Shown here piece by piece: positions 46,501 through 55,483 of a stretch of DNA of 64,000 nt; the stretch's first letter is position 1; the number at the start of each line of letters is the position of its first letter. The translations under genes and the position numbers were made by a program. The stretch covers positions 1 through 64,000 of the forward strand of contig JAAELL010000025.1 in NCBI GenBank assembly GCA_024226735.1, written 5' to 3'. The notes beneath the pieces were generated by a model. That model saw nothing but the letters and a program-made list of their open reading frames with translations. It was not told the DNA's origin and ran no database searches. This DNA is from a bacterium (GTDB lineage: Bacteria; Planctomycetota; UBA1135; GCA-002686595).

Positions 46501-46564
46501 GAACGCGTCACGCCTGCTTGCGGCTCTGGAAGAAGTGCTCGGCGAGAGCCCCCTCGCGCGCTGA
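43517..46564 (+). CDS. Fusion: APH-type kinase - M23 peptidase-like - class III aminotransferase
   Basis: 1015 residues from ATG at 43517; a TTG four codons earlier is possible. Residues about 30-330 are a phosphotransferase of the APH/choline-kinase type ([10 protein letters not shown] near 210, L-I-D-F-G-D near 235). Residues about 450-560 are an M23 (LytM)-like domain with H-L-G-V-D, Y-G-H-L and P-H-V-H-F. Residues about 590-1012 are a class III PLP aminotransferase with the lysine in T-L-G-K-P-I-G-N-G near 855. This three-domain arrangement is known from other bacteria; related kinase plus aminotransferase-fold pairs phosphorylate hydroxylysine or ethanolamine and then remove phosphate. 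The substrate here is unknown. Confidence 0.9.
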   Translation: MSDLAPSSLREHRPNASGTDASHIAREHFAFEGEARELPSERDQNFLIAAPDGQRRLLKIAQHGEEPAVLDLQHRVLERLAQTPIAARVPVVITGDDDGEIVAVAIEGREHLVRCFSWLPGEPLATTRPHAHALLTDLGALLGIVDRALADFTHPAMRRKLRWDLAHASAVVHAHLPAVEEASKRELVERHLARFEADTAPRLPGLRRGVIHNDANDHNVLVRSSTADQIVRGLIDFGDLVHTTTVCEVAIAATYAMLDKRDPLGAAAAIVRGYDRENTLDDGELAALFDLIAMRACTSVTISAHQRRGEPDNEYLGVSEEAAWRLLELLDTIHPDLALATFRAACGREACPRSARVQAWIQARRGTFAPVLDVDLSSTDALWLDLSVGSSMLAELELADGGPDGLEREVERRVARAGASVAAGRWNEARPLYLGALYDVDGDDRSEARTVHLGVDLFRPAGTPVHAPLDGWVHGLRENEGRLDYGPTVILRHEPEPGLVFYTLYGHLARPCLTTLAVGQRVRAGEPLATLGDASVNGGWTPHVHFQVVTNLLGHRGEFPGVAADRDADVWLSISPDPCGLLGLDTDRPAPAPLAAQRARHLSHALSLAYAAPLAIVRGRGTHLYDDRGRAFLDAVNNVPHVGHAHPAVVRAGREQMAVLNTNTRYLHPLLAEYAERLLATFPPSLEVCFFVNSGSEANELALRLARTHTGARDVVVLEGGYHGNTGGLVELSEYKFGGAGGFDPPGHVHVAPLPDPYRGRHRGEDAGERYAEHVREVCDGAPNVAAFLSEALLGCGGQIVPPSGFLERAYQHVRAAGGLCIADEVQIGFGRVGSRFWAFEEHGVVPDVVTLGKPIGNGHPLGAVVTTRAVAESFANGMEYFNTFGGNPVSCAIGLAVLDVIQSEALQENALRVGEHLLGGLRGLQERFEMIGDVRGRGLYIGAELVTSRTERTPAAAEAAYVVERMKDKGVLISIDGPDHNVLKIKPPIVFSIENASRLLAALEEVLGESPLAR

Positions 46565-46594
46565 AATCGCGCCGCGGCCTGCTAGGCTTTCCTT

Positions 46595-48274
46595 GTGGGC
46601 AGCTTGTTGATCGAGTTCCTGAGCTCGGCGCGCGATCTCTCGCGCGCCCGCGAGATCGGAACGGTCCTGGCGAAGCACGGAATGGGCGACCTCGCCCGAC
46701 GCGTCGGACTCAGCCGCGTCCTGCGCGGCGCGGGCCGTGCCCTGCACGTCGACCGCGCGCGCGACATCGTCGACCGACCGCCCGAGGAGCGACTGCGGCT
46801 CGCCCTCGAGGAGCTCGGACCGACGTTCGTCAAGGTGGGCCAGCTCCTCGCCTCGCGGACGGACCTCTTGCCGCGCAGCTGGACGACGGAGCTCGCCCGA
46901 CTGCGTGAGCAGGTCTCGCCAGAGCCCGCCGAGGAGATCCGGGCCCAGCTCACCGAGGACCTCGGCGCTCCGCCCGAGGAGGTGTTCGCCAGCTTCGAGG
47001 AAGAACCGCTCGCCGCCGGCTCCATCGCACAAGTCCACGGGGCCGTGCTGCACAGCGGCGAGCGCGTCGTCCTGAAGGTCCGCCGGCCGGACATCGCCCG
47101 CCTCGCCGACCGCGACCTGGCCTTGATGGACCGGCTCGCACGCAAACTGGAGGAGAGCGTCCCCGAGCTGCGGCGCTTCCGTCCGGAGCGCATCCTGCAT
47201 CAGCTCGCGCGCGCCTTCCGCGACGAGATGGACCTACGCCTCGAAGCGCGCAACATGGCGCGCATGCGGCGCAGCCTGTCCCACGAGAAGCGCGTCGTCG
47301 TCCCGCGCGTGCACGACGAGTGGACGTCGGAGCGCTTGTGCGTCATGGAGCGCCTCGACGGCCCGAGCGTCGGCGAGTGGATGCGGGGCGCGGAACCGAG
47401 CCCGGCATCCCGCGCCGTCGCCGAGATCGGCGCGGACATGGTGCTGCACATGATCTTCGTCGACGGCTTCTTCCACGCCGACCCGCACGCGGGCAACGTC
47501 CTCGTCCTGGGCGACGGCCGGATCGGGCTGCTCGACTTCGGCATGGTCGGCCGGCTGGGAGAGATGCGCCGCCTCGAGCTGCTCGAGCTCGTCTCGGCCA
47601 TCCTCGAGCGCCGCATCGACGACGTCGTCGACGTCCTCCGCGCCTGGTCACCCGAAGGCGACCCGAACGAGCACGACCTGATCGCCGACTGCACGAGCTT
47701 CGTCGACCGCTACGCCGACCTCTCGCTCGCGCAGCTCGACATCGGCGCTCTCTTGGTCGACCTCGCCGCGCTCCTGCGGGCCAACGACCTGTACCTGCCC
47801 GAGGACATCGCGCTCCTGATCAAGGTCTTCTTGACCTTGGAGGGCACCGGGCGCGAGCTCGACCCCGACTTCGTCGTGTCGGAGCGCGTCGAGCCGTTCG
47901 CGCGCCGCTCGCTCGAAGACCTCGCCTCCCCGCGCGCCGCGTTGCGGCGCGGCATGAAGGAGATGCGCGAGTTCGTCGCCACCCTCCCCGCCGACCTGCG
48001 CTCCGTCGTGCGCGCGGCTGGACGCGGCCGCGTGCGCTTCGAGGTCGAGCACAAGAACGTCGACCGGCTGGCGCGACAGATGGACAGCGTCGCGACGCGC
48101 GTGACGATCGGACTGGTGACGTCGGCGCTCATCATCGGCACCGCGATCGCATTGAACGTGAGCAGCGGGCCGCGGCCGCTCGGGGTGAGCATGTTCGGCG
48201 TGCTCGGGTTCACGTCGTCCCTGGCGGCGGGGGTGTGGTTGCTCTGGACGTTGCGGCGGATCGATACGCGGTGA
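46595..48274 (+). CDS. ABC1/UbiB family atypical kinase
   Basis: 559 residues from GTG at 46595. UbiB-type motifs: L-G-P-T-F-V-K-V-G-Q-L-L-A-S-R (K-x-G-Q motif near residue 80), A-A-G-S-I-A-Q-V-H, V-V-L-K-V-R-R-P near 158, H-A-D-P-H-A-G-N near 295 and L-L-D-F-G near 310. Two hydrophobic segments close the protein (about 505-525 and 530-553). Family members support quinone biosynthesis or lipid handling as atypical ATPases. It lies 30 bp behind the fusion gene and 43 bp before the helicase gene, perhaps one transcript. The start is uncertain because no strong Shine-Dalgarno sequence is seen. Confidence 0.92.
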   Translation: MGSLLIEFLSSARDLSRAREIGTVLAKHGMGDLARRVGLSRVLRGAGRALHVDRARDIVDRPPEERLRLALEELGPTFVKVGQLLASRTDLLPRSWTTELARLREQVSPEPAEEIRAQLTEDLGAPPEEVFASFEEEPLAAGSIAQVHGAVLHSGERVVLKVRRPDIARLADRDLALMDRLARKLEESVPELRRFRPERILHQLARAFRDEMDLRLEARNMARMRRSLSHEKRVVVPRVHDEWTSERLCVMERLDGPSVGEWMRGAEPSPASRAVAEIGADMVLHMIFVDGFFHADPHAGNVLVLGDGRIGLLDFGMVGRLGEMRRLELLELVSAILERRIDDVVDVLRAWSPEGDPNEHDLIADCTSFVDRYADLSLAQLDIGALLVDLAALLRANDLYLPEDIALLIKVFLTLEGTGRELDPDFVVSERVEPFARRSLEDLASPRAALRRGMKEMREFVATLPADLRSVVRAAGRGRVRFEVEHKNVDRLARQMDSVATRVTIGLVTSALIIGTAIALNVSSGPRPLGVSMFGVLGFTSSLAAGVWLLWTLRRIDTR

Positions 48275-48317
48275 GCGCGAGTCGATGCCCAGGAGAGAGT
48301 TCGAAGAAAGGTGCGGA

Positions 48318-50990
48318 ATGACGACGGTGAAACAGAAGGACCTCACGCTCCGAGACAGGCTCTCCCGGCTCACCTACTCCCAAACCTGCAAGCTCCTTGG
48401 CCCGCAGGGCAAGAAGCTGCTCATCGAAGGTGGCCGCTGGCAGATACCGACGTCAGCCATCGACATCGGCCCGCACGAGGCCGTGGCATCGATCGGCGAC
48501 GCGTTGGTGCGCATCGAGCTGCGGGGTGATCGCCCGGACCATCTCGGCTGGAGCTGTTCGGAATGCGAGGCCGCTTGCAAGCACGGCGGCGCCGTCTTCG
48601 CGTTGATCCTGGAAGAGAAGACGGCCCTCGGTCTCGCGCGTCCGCCGCGGAAACGAACGCCGGTCGAGGCGTTGGGTGAAGAGGAGCTCGTCGCTCGCGC
48701 GCTGGCGGACCGCGAGGAGCGCGCGCGGACGGAGCGGATGACGCTGCGATCCAGCGATCCGAAACGGCTGTGGACCGAGTACACGATCACGAGCGCCGCG
48801 TCCGGCAAGACCTACCGGCTTGCGCTGCGTGGTACGAAGCCAGGGAGGTCCTACTGCTCGTGTCCCGACTTCCGCAAGAACACTCTCGGGACCTGCAAGC
48901 ACGTGATCCACGCTCTGGCCAAGTTGAGGCGTCGCTTCAGCACGGGCGCGTTCAGCAGGCCGTACAATCGCAAGCGGGTCGCGATCTACGTGAAGTACGG
49001 CTCGGAGCTGGAGCTGAGGATCGCTGTTCCCAAGAAGCTGGAGCCGCGGGCCGCGCGTCTCCTGCGCCCGGTGATCGACCTGCCGATCGTCGCGATCCCC
49101 GATCTTCTCGAGCGTGTACGCAAGCTCGAACGAATCGGCGTCGACGTCGCTGTTCACCCCGACGCGGAACAGTACATCGAAGAGCGCTTGATGCTGGACA
49201 GGCTCCGGCGCCGCGGGGCCGAGATCCGTGCCGACCCGGCGGCGCATGCCTTGCGCAAGGAGCTCCTGCGGGTCGAGCTGCGTCCCTACCAGCTCGACGG
49301 CATCGCCTTCGCGGTCGCCGCGGGGCGAGCGGTCCTGGCGGACGACATGGGGCTCGGCAAGACGATCCAGGCGATCGGGACAGCCGAGCTCCTGGCGCGC
49401 GAAGTGGGGATCTCGCGTGTGCTCGTCATCTGCCCGGCCTCGGTCAAGTCGCAGTGGAAAGGGGAGATCGAACGTTTCTGCGACCGCGACTCGACGATCG
49501 TCCTCGGCCGCGCAGAGGACCGGGCACAGCAGTACGAGGACGGCTGTTTCTTCACGATCTGCAACTACGAACAGGTGCTGCGCGACATCTTGCCGATCGA
49601 ACGCGCACGCTGGGACCTGATCGTTCTCGACGAAGGCCAGCGGATCAAAAACTGGGAAGCAAAGACGGCGCAGGTGATCAAGAGCCTGCGCTCCCCGTTC
49701 GCGTTGGTTCTGTCGGGAACACCGCTCGAGAACCGCGTCGACGAGCTCTATTCAGTCGTCGAGTTCATCGACGAGCGCCGCCTTGCGCCCGCGTTCCGTT
49801 TCTACAACCGCCACCGGGTCGTGGACGAACGCGGCAAAGTGCTCGGCTACAAGAACCTCGGGGAGCTGCGAGACAGTCTCGCGCCCGTGCTCTTACGCCG
49901 CACGCGCACGTCGGTCCTCGACGAGCTGCCGCCCCGGACGACCGAGATCCTTCGCATCCCGCCGACGGACGAGCAGCTCCAGCTGCACAACACGCACATC
50001 CAGATCGTGAGCACGATCGTCAACAAACCCTTCATCAGCGAAATGGACCTGCTGCGGCTGCAGAAGGCCTTGCTGATGGCGCGGATGTCCGCCGACGGTA
50101 CGTTCCTCGTCGACAAGCAGAAACCCGGATACTCGAGCAAGCTGCAGGAGCTCGAGGCGATCTTGAGTCGACTCGTCGCCGAAGGCGAGCGCAAGATCGT
50201 CTTGTTCACGGAGTGGACGACGATGCTCGACGCGATCGAGGACCTGCTCCGTGCAGAAGACGTTCGCTACGTACGCCTCGACGGGAGCGTTCCCCAGAAG
50301 AAGCGCCAGGGCCTCGTTCAATCGTTCCAGACCGAACCGAGCTGCAGGCTCTTCCTCACGACGAACGCCGGAGCGACCGGCCTGAATCTGCAGGCCGCGG
50401 ACACGGTCGTCAACGTCGACTTGCCCTGGAACCCCGCGATCCTCGAGCAACGCATCGGCCGCGCACACCGCATGGGGCAGAAACGGCCCGTGCACGTCGT
50501 GCTGCTCGTTACCGAGGATACGATCGAAGAGCGCATGCTCGCGACCCTATCGGCCAAGCATGAGGTGGCCCAAGCGGTGCTCGACGCAAACTCGGAGATC
50601 GACGCTGTCGATCTCTCGTCCGGTGTCGAAGAGCTCAAGCAGCGCCTCGAGGTACTGATCGGCAGGCAACCCGAGGCCGCGATCGACGAGAGCGAACGTG
50701 AGCGTGCCGAGAGCGAGGTCCAAGCGCGCGCGGAACGCGTGGCGCTCGCCGGCGGCAAGCTCGTCGACGCCGCATTCGAGTTCCTCGGTGAGATGCTGCC
50801 CGGCGTCAGCGACCCCGATCCGAGAATCGCCGACAGCTTGAACGGCTGTCTCACGCGCGACGCGGGAGGCCGGCCGCAGCTGACAGTCACGCTTCCCGAC
50901 GACGCCGCTCTGCAGCGCCTAGCAGCGTCGCTTTCGGCCCTGGTCGGCATGAGCGGAAACGAGCGGGCCAAAGCGGCCGCAGAACGATGA
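48318..50990 (+). CDS. SNF2-type helicase with two SWIM zinc fingers
   Basis: 890 residues from ATG at 48318 (AAAGG seven to nine bases before it); ATG at 48285 would add eleven residues. Two SWIM-type motifs precede the motor: C-S-E-C-E-A-A-C-K-H near 90-100 and C-S-C-P-D-F...C-K-H near 185-200. The SNF2 motor has D-D-M-G-L-G-K-T near 340, D-E-G-Q (DEAH-box position) near 440, S-G-T-P-L-E-N and, in the second lobe, T-E-W-T-T-M, T-N-A-G-A-T-G-L-N-L-Q and Q-R-I-G-R-A-H-R-M-G-Q. It should be a DNA-dependent ATPase that remodels protein-DNA complexes. No nuclease or methylase gene is next to it. Confidence 0.93.
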   Translation: MTTVKQKDLTLRDRLSRLTYSQTCKLLGPQGKKLLIEGGRWQIPTSAIDIGPHEAVASIGDALVRIELRGDRPDHLGWSCSECEAACKHGGAVFALILEEKTALGLARPPRKRTPVEALGEEELVARALADREERARTERMTLRSSDPKRLWTEYTITSAASGKTYRLALRGTKPGRSYCSCPDFRKNTLGTCKHVIHALAKLRRRFSTGAFSRPYNRKRVAIYVKYGSELELRIAVPKKLEPRAARLLRPVIDLPIVAIPDLLERVRKLERIGVDVAVHPDAEQYIEERLMLDRLRRRGAEIRADPAAHALRKELLRVELRPYQLDGIAFAVAAGRAVLADDMGLGKTIQAIGTAELLAREVGISRVLVICPASVKSQWKGEIERFCDRDSTIVLGRAEDRAQQYEDGCFFTICNYEQVLRDILPIERARWDLIVLDEGQRIKNWEAKTAQVIKSLRSPFALVLSGTPLENRVDELYSVVEFIDERRLAPAFRFYNRHRVVDERGKVLGYKNLGELRDSLAPVLLRRTRTSVLDELPPRTTEILRIPPTDEQLQLHNTHIQIVSTIVNKPFISEMDLLRLQKALLMARMSADGTFLVDKQKPGYSSKLQELEAILSRLVAEGERKIVLFTEWTTMLDAIEDLLRAEDVRYVRLDGSVPQKKRQGLVQSFQTEPSCRLFLTTNAGATGLNLQAADTVVNVDLPWNPAILEQRIGRAHRMGQKRPVHVVLLVTEDTIEERMLATLSAKHEVAQAVLDANSEIDAVDLSSGVEELKQRLEVLIGRQPEAAIDESERERAESEVQARAERVALAGGKLVDAAFEFLGEMLPGVSDPDPRIADSLNGCLTRDAGGRPQLTVTLPDDAALQRLAASLSALVGMSGNERAKAAAER

Positions 50991-50995
50991 ACAGC

Positions 50996-51826
50996 CTACT
51001 CGTCCGCTGCGCACAGCCGACCCAGCATCGTCACCAACACGCGCCTCAACACCAGCTCCCTATACGCCGCCGTCGAACGCACGTCGTCGATCGGCGTGAC
51101 GTCCACCGCACGCACGGCGGCCGCAATCGCGTCCGCGCTCGGCTGCTGGCCTACTAGCGCCTCCAACCCGCGCAGCCGCACCGTGCGCGGCGCGACCGAC
51201 CCGGCCGCGGCGCGCACGCTGCGCACGACGCCGCCCTCGAGCTCGACCGTCGCTGCGACGACCACCTTCGAGATCGCCTGCGCGCGCCGGGTTCCGACCT
51301 TGCGAAACGCGCTGCGCCGCTTTCGGGGCGGCGGAATCAGGACGGCTCCAATCAACTCGTCGGGTCGCCGCGCCGTTTCCCGGTAGCCGCGCAGGAACGC
51401 GTCGGCCTCGAGCTCGCGCTTGCCCTGGGTCGACACCAGCTCGACCCTCGCATCGAGCGCCACGAGCACAGGGTTCAAGTCGGCCGCGGGCGACGCCGTG
51501 CCCAGGTTGCCGCCCAGCGTCGCGCGGTTCTTGATCTGCTCCGCGCCGACCTCGTCGGCGGCTTCCGCCAGGATCGCCGCCCGCTCGCGGACGAGCGGAT
51601 CGCGGACGAGCTCGGCGCAGGTCGTCAGCGCGCCGAGCCGCAGCCCATCGCCCTCCGCCGCGATCCCGCGCAGCTCGTCGACGCGCCAGATGTCCACGAC
51701 GTTCTCGGCCCGCGTGCGGCCGGTGCGGAACTCGACCATGAGATCCGTCCCGCCCGCGAGCACCACGGTGTCCGCCGTGAGCGCGGCGAGCGCCGCGTCG
51801 AGACTCGTCGGAGAGACTGCGCTCAC
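50996..51826 (-). CDS. Molybdenum hydroxylase, FAD-binding subunit
   Basis: 276 residues from GTG at 51826, overlapping the preceding gene's TGA as GTGA. FAD-binding motifs V-V-L-A-G-G-T-D-L-M near 20-30 and I-K-N-R-A-T-L-G-G-N-L-G near 97-108 are those of xanthine dehydrogenase/CO dehydrogenase medium subunits. It would carry electrons from the iron-sulfur subunit to its acceptor. Last gene of the three-gene operon; its stop is 5 bp from the convergent helicase stop. Confidence 0.93.
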   Translation of the reverse strand: MSAVSPTSLDAALAALTADTVVLAGGTDLMVEFRTGRTRAENVVDIWRVDELRGIAAEGDGLRLGALTTCAELVRDPLVRERAAILAEAADEVGAEQIKNRATLGGNLGTASPAADLNPVLVALDARVELVSTQGKRELEADAFLRGYRETARRPDELIGAVLIPPPRKRRSAFRKVGTRRAQAISKVVVAATVELEGGVVRSVRAAAGSVAPRTVRLRGLEALVGQQPSADAIAAAVRAVDVTPIDDVRSTAAYRELVLRRVLVTMLGRLCAADE

Positions 51827-52293
51827 CGCTCACCCCCCTCGGCCGCCGCGGCGAGCGCCGACGCGATCACCTTCCCGTACCCGGTGCAGCGGCACAGATT
51901 GCCGGCGAGGGCACGGCGCGCTTCGGCCTCGTCGGGGACGCGCCCCTCGCGCTCGCACGTGTCCAGCCACGCGCGCGTCATGACGATCAAGCCCGGCGTG
52001 CAGATGCCACACTGAGCCCCGCCCTCCTCGAGGAATGCCTCCTGCACCGACTCGAGCCCGGCGCCTTCGACGGTCGTCACGCGCGCGCCCTGGACCTGAC
52101 ACACGGGAACGAGGCAGGAGTTGACCGCCTCGCCATCGATCATCACGGTGCACGCTCCGCACTCGCCCTCGCCGCAGCCCTCCTTCGTTCCCGTCAACGC
52201 GAGATCCTCGCGCAGGACGTCCAGCAGGCGACGGAGTGGATCAGCGGAGACGGTGCGTCGCACGCCGTTGACTTCGAATTCGTGCTCGCTCAC
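51823..52293 (-). CDS. Molybdenum hydroxylase, [2Fe-2S] subunit
   Basis: 156 residues from GTG at 52293, overlapping the large-subunit TGA as GTGA. Cys ligands of both clusters are present: C-G-E-G-E-C-G-A-C with a later Cys in N-S-C-L (plant-type cluster), and C-G-I-C-T-P-G with C-R-C-T-G-Y (second cluster). Family length and order are normal. It links the molybdenum site to the FAD subunit. Confidence 0.95.
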   Translation of the reverse strand: MSEHEFEVNGVRRTVSADPLRRLLDVLREDLALTGTKEGCGEGECGACTVMIDGEAVNSCLVPVCQVQGARVTTVEGAGLESVQEAFLEEGGAQCGICTPGLIVMTRAWLDTCEREGRVPDEAEARRALAGNLCRCTGYGKVIASALAAAAEGGER

Positions 52294-54488
52294 AGCGCTT
52301 CCTCCGGGTGCGCGGCGAGCCACGCCGCGGCGAGGCGCTCGGGGGTCGCGGGCACGCGATCGATCGAGATGCCGAGCGCGTCCTCGATCGCGGACGCGAC
52401 CGCGGGCGCACCGCCGTCCATCGGCAGCTCGCCGACGCCCTTCGCGCCGTAGGGACCGTGCGAGAATGGCTCCTCGACGAGCAGGACCTCCATCGGCGGC
52501 GCGTCGAGCGTCGTCGGGATGATGCACGTCGCCATGCGGTCCTGCAGGAAGCGGCCGTCCTTGGTGCCAACGACCTCGATGTGGGCGAAGCCCAGCGCCT
52601 GCAGGCTGCCGCCCTCGATCTGACCCTCGACGAGCTGCGGCTGGATCGCCTTGCCGACGTCGACGGCGCTGACGAAGCGCTCCATCGAGACCTCGAACGT
52701 GTCGAGGTCGACCTCGACCTCGACGTAGTCCGCGGCCCAGCCGTAAGCGGGGTAGGCATCACCCTCGTACCGCTCGTCGTCCCACACCAGGCCCGGGGGC
52801 GAGGCGTAGGTCACCTCGACGCGCCCGTCACCACCGGCGGCGAGGAACGCGCGCGCCCGCTCCCGGAACGAGCCCTCTGCCCCCTGGCCTCCGTGCGCGT
52901 CGATGCGTGCGCGCAGCTCGCGGCACGCGCGGGCGAGGCAGCCCCCCACGACCATGCACGTGCGCGAAGCGACGGTCGGGCCCGAGTCGGGCACGGCACC
53001 GGTGTCGGGCTCGACGACGAGCACGTCGTCCGGACCGGTCTCCAGCGCCTCCGCCGCGATCGCGGTGAACATCGTGACGGTGCCCTGCCCGAACTCCGTC
53101 GACGCCGAGTGCACCTCGCAGCGCCCGTCCGCGGCGAGCCGCACGTCGACCTTCGCCTTCAGGTGCACCTCGCCCGCGCCCGTGAAGCCGGCGCCGTGGA
53201 AGAAGAACGAGAAGCCCGCGCCGCGCCGCTTGCGGCCGGCGGCCGGGCGCGGCTGGCACCAGGGATGATCCTCGAAACCGGTCCGCTCCAGAATCTTCGC
53301 CAGGACCTCCTCGGAGCCGACGCTCTCCTCGAGGCGGCCCGATGTCGCGGTCGTGTCCCCCAGGCGCAGGGCGTTGCGCTTGCGCAGGGTCGCCGGGTGC
53401 AGGTCACGCTCGCGGGCGATCGCGTCCATCTGGCGCTCGACGGCAAAACACACTTGCGGCGCGCCGAAGCCGCGGAACGCGCCGTAGGGAACGTGGTTCG
53501 TCTTGACGACCCTCCCGCGGATCCGCACGGCATCACAGCGATAGGCGCCGGCGGCGTGAATCGCCGCGCGCGAGAGGACGACGGGCGACAGAGTCGTGAA
53601 CGCGCCGCCATCGAGCAGCACGTCGACGTCCATCGCCAAGAGGCGTCCGTCGTCGTCGTAGCCCGTCGCGTGACGCACGCGCGCGGGGTGGCGCTTGGGC
53701 GTCACGGCGAGGTCCTCGTGACGGTCGTAGATCACGGCGACCGGCTGGCCCGCCGCGCGCGCGAGCAGAGCGGCGTGGCAGGCGACGACCGAAGGGTACT
53801 CCTCCTTGCCGCCGAACCCTCCGCCAGTCGCGGCCTGCACGACGCGCGCGCGCGCGGGCTCGATGTCGAGCGCCCGCGCCAGCGCGCGCTGCACGTAGTA
53901 CGGACACTGCAGCGAGCCGCGCACGAGCACCGTGCCGTCGGCGGCCTCTGGCCACGCGATCGCGCCCTGCGGCTCGATGTACATCTGTTCCTGGGAGTCG
54001 GTGTGGTAGGTGCGGCGCAGCACGTGCGGCGCACTCGCGAGGGCGGCGTCGACGTCGCCCTTGTCGATCACGATCTCCTTGAACACGACCTCCGCCGCCT
54101 CCATATCGAGCAGCGGCTCACTCTCGCGTACGCGCACGTCGATCGCCCGGACGGCCGCGTCGAGCGTCGCCTGGTCGGCCGCGGCGACGAGGAGCAGCGG
54201 CTGGCCCCAGTGCTCGATCGCGTCGCTCGCGAGGATCGGCTGGTCGTCGACGATCAGGTCGACGACGTTGACGCCAGGGATGTCCGCGGCTCGCACCAGC
54301 ACGACCTGAGAGAAGTCGAACGCCGGATCGAGCTCGAAGCCGAGGAGCTCGCCGTGCGCAACGGGCGAGCGGATCGCCTTACCCCACCAGCAGCCGACCG
54401 GCACGTCGTCGGCGACGTACATCGCGCGACCGGTCACCTTGTCGGGCCCTTCCGGCCGGCGCAAACGGGTCCCGACGACGCGTGTCAT
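52290..54488 (-). CDS. Molybdenum hydroxylase, large molybdopterin-binding subunit
   Basis: 732 residues. Typical blocks: G-K-A-I-R-S-P-V-A-H-G near 35, T-G-G-G-F-G-G-K-E-E near 220, P-Y-G-A-F-R-G-F-G near 330, S-T-E-F-G-Q-G-T near 470 and the catalytic Glu in G-A-K-G-V-G-E-L-P near 690. These are the marks of the xanthine dehydrogenase/aldehyde oxidase family, and the G-A-F-R-G-F-G wording fits xanthine-dehydrogenase-like members. The substrate cannot be fixed. Gene order is large - iron-sulfur - FAD. No XdhC-type maturation gene is nearby. Confidence 0.94.
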   Translation of the reverse strand: MTRVVGTRLRRPEGPDKVTGRAMYVADDVPVGCWWGKAIRSPVAHGELLGFELDPAFDFSQVVLVRAADIPGVNVVDLIVDDQPILASDAIEHWGQPLLLVAAADQATLDAAVRAIDVRVRESEPLLDMEAAEVVFKEIVIDKGDVDAALASAPHVLRRTYHTDSQEQMYIEPQGAIAWPEAADGTVLVRGSLQCPYYVQRALARALDIEPARARVVQAATGGGFGGKEEYPSVVACHAALLARAAGQPVAVIYDRHEDLAVTPKRHPARVRHATGYDDDGRLLAMDVDVLLDGGAFTTLSPVVLSRAAIHAAGAYRCDAVRIRGRVVKTNHVPYGAFRGFGAPQVCFAVERQMDAIARERDLHPATLRKRNALRLGDTTATSGRLEESVGSEEVLAKILERTGFEDHPWCQPRPAAGRKRRGAGFSFFFHGAGFTGAGEVHLKAKVDVRLAADGRCEVHSASTEFGQGTVTMFTAIAAEALETGPDDVLVVEPDTGAVPDSGPTVASRTCMVVGGCLARACRELRARIDAHGGQGAEGSFRERARAFLAAGGDGRVEVTYASPPGLVWDDERYEGDAYPAYGWAADYVEVEVDLDTFEVSMERFVSAVDVGKAIQPQLVEGQIEGGSLQALGFAHIEVVGTKDGRFLQDRMATCIIPTTLDAPPMEVLLVEEPFSHGPYGAKGVGELPMDGGAPAVASAIEDALGISIDRVPATPERLAAAWLAAHPEEAL

Positions 54489-54672
54489 GGCCCAATACTA
54501 GAGATTGCGTCAGGCAGTTGAACCTCCAGTCATGGCCCTTTGCGAGCCAAGCGGCCAAAGCACCCGTGCGGAGCGATCGGCACGAACTACACGGCCATCG
54601 CCCGTGATGCGCCGCGAATCGTGTAGTCTCGAATGACCTGACCCGTTCACTCCAGGAGACTCGGAGAGCTCG
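54489..54672. promoter_or_regulatory. Shared leader between the hydroxylase operon and the repeat-controlled gene
   Basis: 184 bp between divergent starts. ACTACACG (54586-54593) and CGTGTAGT (54620-54627) are perfect inverted half-sites 26 bases apart and could bind a dimeric regulator. GGAG occurs twice at 54655-54668, the second one fitting the ATG at 54673. Clear -35/-10 pairs were not identified. Confidence 0.3.
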
Positions 54673-55474
54673 ATGACCAAGCACTTCCCGCACCGCACGG
54701 CACCGCACGGCACGGCACGGCACGGCACGGCACGGCACGGCACGGACGTAGGCCGGGCCTTCGCGTAGTAGCGACAGTTCTATTCAGCAGTTTGGCAGTC
54801 CCCACGGTTCGCGGCCAGTCCACTTATCTCATGTGGGACTACCGCATCCGCAACGCTCCCAACGCGGGACCGACCGAGCTGATTCGCGAGTCTGAGGGTT
54901 ATGGGCTTGGGGGAGTCCCGTCGTTGGAGAGGGACAACCGGATCACGAGGAGAGTGTGGATCTTCAAGGGCAGCAATCCGGGTAACCCAGGCCTACCGGG
55001 AGCGCTCCCGGGCGTGCCGCCGAACTTTGACATCACGGTGCACATCGTCCTGGAAAACACGACCGCCATCGACGATGCGAACGTCTTTACGACAGGTACG
55101 TTCGACGACACGATCGAAGACATCATCCTGCGTGATGGGAGCGGAGTCCCTCTCCAGTTCACGAGTGGGGAGTACATACTCAACATTCCTTCGAACACAA
55201 AACGCCACGACCCCGAGACGAAAGTCCTGATCGACGTGCCAGAGCCCGCCTCGAACGGGGAGATGGCGGACTTCGAGATCGAAGAGATGCGGTTGCGCAT
55301 CGCTTCCGTGGAGTCCTCGGGTGTTGGACAGCAGTTGGGGCTAGGTTGGAACAATGTCACACGCTCCGCATCGAGAACGTCTGGCTGGGAGATCCCAATG
55401 CCGGAGGTACACCGATGCAGACCCCATTCGGCTGGAATCGCACCCTTCAGTGGATCATCGAGGAAGGGGAATAG
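54673..55474 (+). CDS. Candidate phase-variable secreted protein, out of frame as sequenced
   Basis: ATG at 54673 has GGAGA about five bases before it. Its frame enters the (CACGG)n tract and stops at TAG 54766. The frame downstream is a signal peptide (RVVATVLFSSLAVPTVRGQ) followed by S-T-Y-L-M-W-D-Y and about 190 protein-like residues. Removing one 5-base unit, or adding two, joins ATG to that signal peptide with an Arg/His-rich n-region. A second break near 55358 is needed to reach the natural C-terminus (HTLRIENVWLGDP ... RTLQWIIEEGE-stop at 55474); one C added to read GTCCACACG would do it. Without it the frame runs to 55502 in Arg/Ser-rich non-protein-like sequence. The stop at 55474 lies 9 bp before the next gene. 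Family unknown. Confidence 0.55.
54691..54745 (+). repeat. Pentanucleotide tract (CACGG)n in the start region of a secreted protein gene
   Basis: Eleven 5-base units: CACCG, CACGG, CACCG and then eight perfect CACGG copies (54706-54745). The unit length is not a multiple of three, so slipped-strand changes shift the frame between the ATG at 54673 and the signal peptide frame. The tract encodes only the n-region (H-G-T-A-R repeats), where length changes are tolerated. Confidence 0.9.
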
Positions 55475-55483
55475 GTGGCGCCC

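Noticed and set aside
48318-50990. SNF2 helicase as part of an antiphage system
   Set aside because: No nuclease, methylase, protease or other defence partner lies next to it; neighbours are a UbiB-like kinase and a molybdenum hydroxylase operon.
51823-54488. Molybdenum hydroxylase operon as aerobic CO dehydrogenase
   Set aside because: The large subunit shows the G-A-F-R-G-F-G wording of xanthine-dehydrogenase-like enzymes, and I did not see the CO-dehydrogenase active-site Cys loop.
54586-54627. ACTACACG inverted half-sites as an operator
   Set aside because: Eight-base arms 26 bases apart occur by chance often enough. Kept only as a remark in the leader entry.
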